NCBI GenBank assembly: GCA_013361975.1 | Contig: JABFXB010000206.1 | Coordinates: forward strand, 1-5,242 | DNA from: Dermatophilaceae bacterium | GTDB lineage: Bacteria; Actinomycetota; Actinomycetes; Actinomycetales; Dermatophilaceae | Direction: 5' to 3' | DNA length: 5,242 nucleotides | Shown here: positions 1 to 4,378 of the stretch, in pieces | Layout of the letters: each line of letters starts with the position of its first letter | Position numbering within the stretch: the first letter of the stretch is position 1 | Notes under the pieces: model-generated | Seen by the model: the letters and a program-made list of their open reading frames with translations, nothing else | What the model was told of the DNA's origin: nothing | Databases searched by the model: none | Made by a program: the position numbers and the translations under genes

Positions 1-175
1 CAAGCGGATCGACAGCGTCGACGACGTCGTCAAGGTGGGCCAGAAGGTCCAGGTCGAGCTCAAGGAGATCGACCCGCGCGGCAAGCTGAGCCTCGCCGCG
101 GTCCTGCCCGAGGGCGAGAGCGAGAAGGCCGGCGACGCCGCGCCTGCCGACGCCGAGGCCCCCGCGGAGGTCTGA
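1..175 (+). CDS. pnp: Polynucleotide phosphorylase, C-terminal end (partial)
   Basis: The 5' part lies outside the window; codons are read from position 2 and the frame ends in TGA at 173-175, giving 57 residues. The opening residues KRIDSVDDVVKVGQKVQVEL, followed by KEIDPRGKLSLAAV, are the closing strands of an S1 RNA-binding domain. In bacterial PNPase this domain follows the KH domain and ends in the same I-D-x-R-G-K-(L/I)-S-L pattern. A disordered Ala/Glu/Asp/Pro-rich tail of about 20 residues follows, as is common in actinobacterial PNPases. The enzyme is a cytoplasmic phosphate-dependent 3'-5' exoribonuclease that can also add 3' tails. An isolated S1 domain end could belong to ribosomal protein S1 or another S1 protein, but the tail and a nearby dapB favour pnp: as I recall, pnp and dapB are close neighbours in Streptomyces and relatives. 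Transcription probably ends at the hairpin 27 bp downstream. Confidence 0.88.
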   Translation, partial: KRIDSVDDVVKVGQKVQVELKEIDPRGKLSLAAVLPEGESEKAGDAAPADAEAPAEV

Positions 176-201
176 CCTCCCCGGTCCCAACGGATCACGA
201 T

Positions 202-233
202 CGGCCCGTCACCCCTGCTGGGGTGGCGGGCCG
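202..233. terminator. Hairpin terminator between convergent pnp and ctaG-like gene
   Basis: Bases 202-215 pair with 220-233 around a TGCT loop (216-219), giving a 14-bp GC-rich stem. The only imperfection is T209 opposite G226. In a plus-strand transcript (pnp) this is a U-G wobble, so the stem is continuous; in a minus-strand transcript it is an A-C mismatch. Neither side has a U-tract, which is usual for high-GC actinobacterial terminators. The hairpin includes the TGA stop (211-209) and last codons of the minus-strand gene, so that gene would end inside the stem. It probably works in both directions and better for pnp. Confidence 0.72.
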
Positions 234-1201
234 CTCGCGTCCTCGGGGGGAGGGGTTGGCCGATAGCGTCCGGCGAAGCGCGGGTCCTGCTCCCACCAGA
301 GCCCGGAGGCGTCGGCAGGTGTCGGGGTGTCGGCGGGTCCTGGGGCGCCGGCGGGTCCTGCGCGGTCGTCGAGGAGGTCGGCGGCACGGGCGTCGCGCTC
401 GTCGCTGCGGACCCAGTCGAGGAAGACCGCCGCGATGACCGGCAGCCCGACGGACTCGGCGACCGCGATGAGCGACCCGCCGCCGAGGTGCTGGTCGAGG
501 AGCGGGTCGAGGCCGCTGACGTGGCTCGAGAAGCCGGGGTAGCCGGGAGTCAGGATCGTGTCGGCGGTCATCACGACGATGCCCGGCACGGCGTCGAGCA
601 GGCCGTCGACGAAGGCGAGGAACGTGCGCACCGGCGGCGTGGCCCACGCGGGCAGCAGGTCGTCGGCGAGCAGCGGCAGGACGAAGAGCAGCCCCGTCAC
701 GAGCAGCACGAGGTCGAGGGCCACCCCGACGACGCGTGAGGTGACCGACCACGTGAGCACCGGAGTCACGAAGACGACGAGCAGCGTGCCCGTCGCGAGG
801 AGGGTGCTGACGGCGGGAAAGGTCAGGGCGCGGGAGAGGCGTCCGTGCAGGAAGCGGAGGAGCGGGTGCTCGCCGTCGGGGTGGAGCCGGCGCAGCAGGC
901 CGACGACGTCACCGAGGGCCAGCCCCACGGGGGTCACAGCGGCGAGCACACCGATCCGCAGCGCCGCGAGCCAGAAGACCTCCTGGCGGAACACCGCCGG
1001 TGGTCCACACGTGGAGTAGGCCAGCGTGCCGACGCCGAGCACGGCGTAGAGGGCGGCCCGCCAGGGCGAGGGACGCAGCCCGGCGCGGGCGACCCGGCGG
1101 ACCAGGAGGGCATAGGGCACGGCGGCGGCGACGACGAGCGCGAGGCCCTCGGGGTCGGCCGTCCACGCGGTCAGCAGGTTGCCGGGGACGAAGTGGGTCA
1201 C
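209..1201 (-). CDS. CtaG-superfamily (caa3 oxidase assembly factor-like) membrane protein
   Basis: 330 residues with about seven hydrophobic helices near 18-36, 48-66, 75-97, 127-150, 157-178, 192-215 and 243-264. A hydrophilic Ala/Pro/Asp-rich tail of about 65 residues follows. Family features are the D236-Q-H-L-G-G motif before the last helix, an R-x-F/L-x-F segment near 192-199, and the ending WWEQDPRFAGRYR (302-314). Classical CtaG proteins help load copper into the CuB site of cytochrome c oxidase subunit I. Here the helix-3 HMxxH and helix-5 HxxxH patterns I expect are missing: the aligned positions are A79/I83 and G159/D163. Copper transfer by the classical route is therefore doubtful. 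The start is GTG at 1201, supported by AGGAG five bases upstream. It is the last gene of a three-gene minus-strand unit, 43 bp after the beta-propeller gene. Superfamily membership is fairly secure; function is open. Confidence 0.75.
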   Translation of the reverse strand: MTHFVPGNLLTAWTADPEGLALVVAAAVPYALLVRRVARAGLRPSPWRAALYAVLGVGTLAYSTCGPPAVFRQEVFWLAALRIGVLAAVTPVGLALGDVVGLLRRLHPDGEHPLLRFLHGRLSRALTFPAVSTLLATGTLLVVFVTPVLTWSVTSRVVGVALDLVLLVTGLLFVLPLLADDLLPAWATPPVRTFLAFVDGLLDAVPGIVVMTADTILTPGYPGFSSHVSGLDPLLDQHLGGGSLIAVAESVGLPVIAAVFLDWVRSDERDARAADLLDDRAGPAGAPGPADTPTPADASGLWWEQDPRFAGRYRPTPPPEDASGPPPQQG

Positions 1202-1206
1202 CGCTG

Positions 1207-1211
1207 CTCCT
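1207..1211 (-). promoter_or_regulatory. Ribosome binding site of the ctaG-like gene
   Basis: AGGAG on the minus strand lies 5 bases before the GTG at 1201 and decides this start. It sits in the 43-bp gap (1202-1244) after the propeller gene. I see no convincing terminator in that gap, so read-through from upstream is expected. Confidence 0.7.
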
Positions 1212-1244
1212 GCGGGTGCGCCCCTCCCGGCGTGCCCGGCGGTG

Positions 1245-2531
1245 TCATCGCATGTTGCCGGTGTGCCCGAGGGAGAACCGCCCCGGTTGCGGCCACACGA
1301 GAAGCCCGTGCGGCCCGGCGCCGACGCGGATCCGGTGCAGGAGCCGGCCGGTGGCGGTGTCGATGACGTAGACCTCGGAGCTGTAGCGGCCGCTCAGCCA
1401 CAGCTGCCTGCCGTCCGCGCTGACCCCGCCCATGTCGGGCGTGGCGTGCCCCGGCAGTGACCACGTCGACACCGGACGGTCGGTCGAGGCGTCGAAGACG
1501 GTGATCGTGCCGGCATCGCGGTTGGAGACATACACCTTCGAGGCGTCTCTCGAGGGGTAGATGCCGTGGGCGCCGAGGCCCGTGTGGACGAAGTGGTCGA
1601 GCCGGAAGGTTCGCGCGTCGACGAACCACACCCCGTTGCGCAGCATGTCGGCGACCATGAACCACCGGCCGTCGGGGCTGAGGCGCACGTCCTGCGGCAT
1701 GGCGGTCGCACCCTTCTGCAGGCCCATCCGCGGGCCGGTCATGCTCCCGGGGCCCATGACGGGCGTGGCCCCCGGGGTCTGCACGTGATTGAGGTCGATG
1801 ACCTTCTCGACGCGGGTCGCCGCGGCGTCGACGACGAGCAGGCCGCCGCTGAACTCGCAGCTCGCGACGAAGGTGTGCAGGTCGGCGGTGAAGTCGGCGT
1901 GGTTGACACCACCGCACGCGGGCACGGGCAGCGAGCGGATGAGCGCCATGGTGTGTGCGTCGCGCACGTCGATCGCGCGGAACCGTGAGGCCATGACGAG
2001 CGCATAGCGGCCGTCAGGGGTGAAGTAGAGGTTGTAGGGGTCGCGAACCGCGACGGGCCGACCGACGGCGCCGGTCCGGGGGTCGATCGGCGTCAGAGCG
2101 TTGCCCTTGTCGGAGTTGACCCACAGGCGGGTGAGGTCCCACGACGGCACGACGTGCTCGGGCGAGGCCGGCACGCGGAGGGTCGACACGACGCGATAGG
2201 TGCGCGGGTCGACGACCTGGAGCAGGCCGGCCACCTGGTCGGGCACGTAGACGAGCGGGCGGGCCGTCCGGGCCGTCGTGGAGAGGTCACCGGGGCCGAC
2301 GCGCGCATACGGCCGGGTGGGCAGCGGACCGGCGTGCGACGTGGTGCCGGCCGGGTCCGCTCCGACGGTGGACGGGCCCGCCGTGCCTGCCGCGCCCGGA
2401 AGCGTGGAGGACGCCGACGCACTGGCAGGGTCGGTGCCGGCGGAGGCCGACGAGCCCGAGCAGGCCGACAGCAGCACGACGGCGGCCAGGGCCACGATGC
2501 GCGGCGGGACGGTGAGCAGGCGGTGCGTCAT
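1245..2531 (-). CDS. YncE/YVTN-type seven-bladed beta-propeller lipoprotein
   Basis: 428 residues. A signal peptide (PPRIVALAAVVLLSAC) ends in a clean lipobox L21-S-A-C24, so the protein should be lipidated outside the membrane. Residues 25-90 are a low-complexity Ser/Ala/Gly/Pro linker. From about 92 to 415 there are repeated beta-propeller units of the form xxxSPDGrxxxV...VxVxDxxT. Clear examples are LYFTPDGRYALV (168-179), VRLSPDGRWFMV (282-293), YVSNRDAGTITVFD (334-347) and GVSADGRQLWLS (369-380). I count seven blades, plus an insertion at 250-278 that is unusually rich in Met (M259, M264, M269, M278). Blade-entry positions are H126, N167, H211, D281, H322, M367 and H408. C206 and C225 flank H211. 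YncE-like propellers are envelope proteins of mostly unknown function, related in fold to nitrous oxide reductase and heme d1 propellers. The ATG at 2531 is chosen over an upstream extension because it starts the signal peptide and overlaps the previous stop codon. Fold confidence is high; the role is not known. Confidence 0.82.
   Translation of the reverse strand: MTHRLLTVPPRIVALAAVVLLSACSGSSASAGTDPASASASSTLPGAAGTAGPSTVGADPAGTTSHAGPLPTRPYARVGPGDLSTTARTARPLVYVPDQVAGLLQVVDPRTYRVVSTLRVPASPEHVVPSWDLTRLWVNSDKGNALTPIDPRTGAVGRPVAVRDPYNLYFTPDGRYALVMASRFRAIDVRDAHTMALIRSLPVPACGGVNHADFTADLHTFVASCEFSGGLLVVDAAATRVEKVIDLNHVQTPGATPVMGPGSMTGPRMGLQKGATAMPQDVRLSPDGRWFMVADMLRNGVWFVDARTFRLDHFVHTGLGAHGIYPSRDASKVYVSNRDAGTITVFDASTDRPVSTWSLPGHATPDMGGVSADGRQLWLSGRYSSEVYVIDTATGRLLHRIRVGAGPHGLLVWPQPGRFSLGHTGNMR
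2528..2531 (-). promoter_or_regulatory. ATGA stop/start overlap coupling deacetylase-like and propeller genes
   Basis: The propeller ATG (2531-2529) and the deacetylase-like TGA (2530-2528) share bases. The roughly 20 bases before this ATG contain no good Shine-Dalgarno sequence. Translation of the propeller therefore probably depends on ribosomes that have just finished the deacetylase-like gene, which would fix the ratio of the two proteins. Confidence 0.72.
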
Positions 2532-3415
2532 GCGAGCAGCTCGGTGAGGCTGACGGCGCGCAGTCCGCGCGAGGCGAGGCCCGACAGGATCGAGGGGAGG
2601 GCGGCAACGGTCCCGGCGTGGCCAAGGTGCAGCGACACGATGCTGCCCGGAGCGACACCGGCCAGCGTACGGGCCGTGACGGCCGCGGCGCCCGGGTCGG
2701 CGTAGTCGCGCGGGTCGACGGAGTAGGACACGCATCGGTGGTACCCAGCCGCCTGTGCGGCCAAGCGGATCGTGGCCGTCGAGCTGGGCGTGCCGGACGG
2801 GCGGAAGAGCAGTGGCGAGGAGCCGGCCACGCGGGCCACGACCTCCGCACCGCGCGCCACCTCGGCGCGCGCCGTCGCTGCGTCGAGGCGCGGCATCGTG
2901 CGGTGGGACCACGTGTGGTTGCCGAGGTCGTGACCGCCGTCCACGAGGGCCTTTCCGAGGTCCAGGTTGGCGGCCAGCCAGGTGCCGACGGCGAAGACGG
3001 TGACCCGGGCGTCGTGGGCGGCGAGCACCTCGAGGACCTGATGGGTGAGGCCCGGCTCGCCGGCGCCGTGGAAGGTCAGTGCCACCAGGGCCCGGTCGGT
3101 GGGGCCATGGACGATGTCGGGGCCGTCCGCGCGCAGCACGGTGGTGGCGCTGCGCCCGGTGGCGGTTGTGGTGCCGGGCGGCGCCGGCTTCGTCGCAGCT
3201 TCGTTCGACGTGGCTTGGTTCGCCGTGGTGTGGTTCGACGTTCGGCGGGCCGGGGACGTCGGTGAGGAGGCGCCGTCCGGGGCGGAGCAGGCGGCCGCAC
3301 CGAGCGCGAGCGCGCCGGTGGCCGCGGTGAGGAAGACGCGTCGGTCGACGCGCGATCCGCCCGTGACGTGCGTGGTGGCTGCTGGGCTCGGGTCGCTGTC
3401 GGAATCCGTGGTCAC
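2528..3415 (-). CDS. CE4 polysaccharide deacetylase-family lipoprotein with altered catalytic motif
   Basis: 295 residues from GTG at 3415. The N-terminus has a Tat-like signal, D24-R-R-V-F-L-T, followed by a hydrophobic Ala/Gly/Leu stretch ending in A-A-A-C43. This suggests a Tat-exported, probably lipidated protein; the lipobox is relaxed. A Thr/Asn/Ala/Pro linker (about 44-95) leads to a NodB/CE4 domain (about 108-293). Metal motif H167-T-W-S-H171 is intact. F204-R-P-S-G is a variant of the FRPPxG motif, V233-D-P-R-D237-Y fits the DxxDW-like motif, and S261-L-H-L-G-H266 fits the LxH motif. Motif 1, normally TFDDG with the catalytic base and a metal Asp, reads T114-F-H-G-A here. The protein may have shifted metal ligands, a changed reaction, or only a binding role. 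Normal CE4 enzymes remove acetyl groups from peptidoglycan, chitin or other glycans outside the cell. The start is uncertain because upstream SD is weak; a frame-open GTG at 3541 would put 42 more residues before the signal peptide and is less likely. This is the first gene of the minus-strand unit. Confidence 0.8.
   Translation of the reverse strand: MTTDSDSDPSPAATTHVTGGSRVDRRVFLTAATGALALGAAACSAPDGASSPTSPARRTSNHTTANQATSNEAATKPAPPGTTTATGRSATTVLRADGPDIVHGPTDRALVALTFHGAGEPGLTHQVLEVLAAHDARVTVFAVGTWLAANLDLGKALVDGGHDLGNHTWSHRTMPRLDAATARAEVARGAEVVARVAGSSPLLFRPSGTPSSTATIRLAAQAAGYHRCVSYSVDPRDYADPGAAAVTARTLAGVAPGSIVSLHLGHAGTVAALPSILSGLASRGLRAVSLTELLA
3197..3241 (-). repeat. Imperfect 15-bp tandem repeat encoding a pentapeptide linker
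   Basis: Three consecutive 15-base units in the linker of the deacetylase-like gene (3241-3227, 3226-3212, 3211-3197) encode TSNHT, TANQA and TSNEA (residues 59-73). On the coding strand they share the core ACG-(T/G)CG-AAC-(C/G)A. A fourth, more decayed unit (ATKPA) may follow. This looks like an expanding and diverging flexible spacer between the lipid anchor and the catalytic domain. Confidence 0.6.
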
Positions 3416-3495
3416 GCGCGGATGCTCGCTCGCGCGGCTGGGCTTTCGCTGAGAGCAGACTGGGCGGCGGCCACCGTCGGTCGCGTGAGCCGCCC

Positions 3496-3519
3496 CGAGA
3501 CCCGTCACGAGACCCGTCA
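3496..3519. repeat. Perfect 12-bp tandem direct repeat in a divergent intergenic region
   Basis: CGAGACCCGTCA occurs twice back to back, at 3496-3507 and 3508-3519, with no mismatch. It lies in the 138-bp gap (3416-3553) between the divergent deacetylase-like gene and dapB, just upstream of the expected -35 zone of the dapB promoter. Head-to-tail sites about one helical turn apart are typical of operators for regulators that bind as tandem protomers, so a regulatory site is plausible. I do not recognise the motif as a known regulator box. I see no convincing minus-strand -10 element in the rest of the gap. Confidence 0.6.
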
Positions 3520-3541
3520 ACCGTAGGCCCGGTGTCGCCAC

Positions 3542-3547
3542 TACCCT
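3542..3547 (+). promoter_or_regulatory. Predicted -10 element of dapB, leaderless promoter
   Basis: TACCCT fits the actinobacterial -10 pattern TANNNT. Six bases separate it from the GTG at 3554, which is where transcription would be expected to begin. There is no usable Shine-Dalgarno: the only purine-rich bases, GTGAG, touch the start codon. Together these suggest a leaderless dapB(-trhO) mRNA. The -35 region (about 3516-3524) has no clear consensus hexamer. This is sequence inference only. Confidence 0.45.
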
Positions 3548-3553
3548 CGTGAG

Positions 3554-4369
3554 GTGCGGACGACGAGCGAGCAGGTGACCGGGCCCGACGACGAGAGCGG
3601 CACGAGGCGAGAGGTCCGCGTCGCCGTCATCGGCGCGAGGGGCCGGATGGGCTCGGAGGCCGTGCGCGCCGTCGAGGCCGCCGAGGGGCTCACCCTCGTC
3701 GGCGCCTACGGCTCTGGCGACCGGCTCGGCGACCTCGGGGGTGCCGACGTCGCGGTCGAGCTCACGGTCCCCGACGCGTCACCGACGAACGTCGCACACT
3801 GCGTCGAGCGCGGCGTCCACGTCGTCGTCGGCACGACCGGCTGGGACGACGAGCGTCTCGACGTCCTGCGCCGGCAGCTCGCCGACGCGCCCCCGGCCGG
3901 CACCGGCACCGGTGTCGGTGTGCTGATCGCCCCCAACTTCGCGATCGGCGCCCTGCTGCTGATGTCCTTCGCCGCCAAGGCCGCCCCGTTCTTCGAGTCG
4001 GTCGAGGTCATCGAGCTGCACCATCCTGCCAAGGTGGACGCGCCGTCCGGCACTGCGGCCCGCACGGCCGCGATGATCGGCCGGTCGAGGTCCGACGCCG
4101 GGTGCCCGGCAGTGCCAGACGCGACCACGCACGACCCCGACGGCGCTCGCGGTGCCAAGGTCGACGGCATACCCGTGCACTCCGTGCGTCTGCGCGGCCT
4201 CACCGCCCACCAGGAGGTGCTGCTCGGCAACGCGGGCGAGCTGCTGACGCTGCGTCACGACTCGTTCGACCGCGGCAGCTTCATGCCCGGGGTGATCGCG
4301 GCCGTGCGTGCGGTCGGCGACCACCCGGGGCTGACGGTGGGACTCGAGCACTACATCGGCCTCGCCTGA
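3554..4369 (+). CDS. dapB: 4-hydroxy-tetrahydrodipicolinate reductase
   Basis: 271 residues, close to the usual 245-275. It reduces the 4-hydroxy-tetrahydrodipicolinate made by DapA, using NAD(P)H, on the route to diaminopimelate (peptidoglycan) and lysine; it is cytoplasmic. The dinucleotide-binding loop is V-I-G27-A-R-G-R-M-G33, followed by VVVGTTGW (90-97) and APNFAIG (126-132). The catalytic segment is E154-L-H-H-P-A-K160 with D162-A-P-S-G-T-A, in which the His pair, Lys160 and the SGT loop are all intact. VDGIPVHSVRLRGLTAHQEV (203-222) is the C-terminal family signature. The N-terminus is about 19 residues longer than the usual start just before VRVAVIGARG. The codon there is GTC, so the real start is GTG at 3554 (favoured by the -10 element) or possibly GTG at 3575. 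trhO follows after 9 bp, indicating an operon. The enzyme looks fully functional. Confidence 0.97.
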   Translation: MRTTSEQVTGPDDESGTRREVRVAVIGARGRMGSEAVRAVEAAEGLTLVGAYGSGDRLGDLGGADVAVELTVPDASPTNVAHCVERGVHVVVGTTGWDDERLDVLRRQLADAPPAGTGTGVGVLIAPNFAIGALLLMSFAAKAAPFFESVEVIELHHPAKVDAPSGTAARTAAMIGRSRSDAGCPAVPDATTHDPDGARGAKVDGIPVHSVRLRGLTAHQEVLLGNAGELLTLRHDSFDRGSFMPGVIAAVRAVGDHPGLTVGLEHYIGLA

Positions 4370-4378
4370 GGCGACCGA
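4362..4378 (+). promoter_or_regulatory. trhO ribosome binding site within a small stop-codon hairpin
   Basis: GAGG at 4368-4371, partly formed by the dapB stop codon, lies 7 bases before the trhO GTG. TCGCC (4362-4366) can pair with GGCGA (4370-4374), placing the dapB TGA in the three-base loop and covering part of the SD. A ribosome ending dapB would open this fold, so trhO translation may be coupled to dapB. The SD is clear; the hairpin is short and its effect is inferred. Confidence 0.55.

Noticed and set aside
1221..1240. Short inverted CCGG pair in the gap before the ctaG-like gene
   Set aside because: A four-base stem of self-complementary CCGG is expected by chance at this GC content and has no terminator features.
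195..1371. Several Arg-rich open frames on both strands over the ctaG-like gene
   Set aside because: They are typical shadow frames of high-GC coding DNA. Only the 209-1201 minus frame has membrane helices, a good SD and family motifs.
2532..2912. 127-residue N-terminal extension of the propeller reading frame
   Set aside because: It overlaps the CE4 domain codons of the upstream gene, is Arg/Pro-rich, and would bury the lipoprotein signal that begins at the ATG at 2531.
3515..3520. Minus-strand TTGACG resembling a -35 box for the three-gene unit
   Set aside because: No acceptable -10 hexamer occurs 16-19 bases downstream on that strand, and the match falls largely within the tandem repeat.
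3416..3541. Upstream GTG (3541) as start of the deacetylase-like gene
   Set aside because: It would put 42 extra residues before a Tat-type signal and run through the tandem repeat and most of the divergent promoter region. GTG at 3415 fits a signal-peptide protein better.
3549..3551. Earlier GTG as dapB start
   Set aside because: It is out of frame with DapB and reaches a stop after nine codons.
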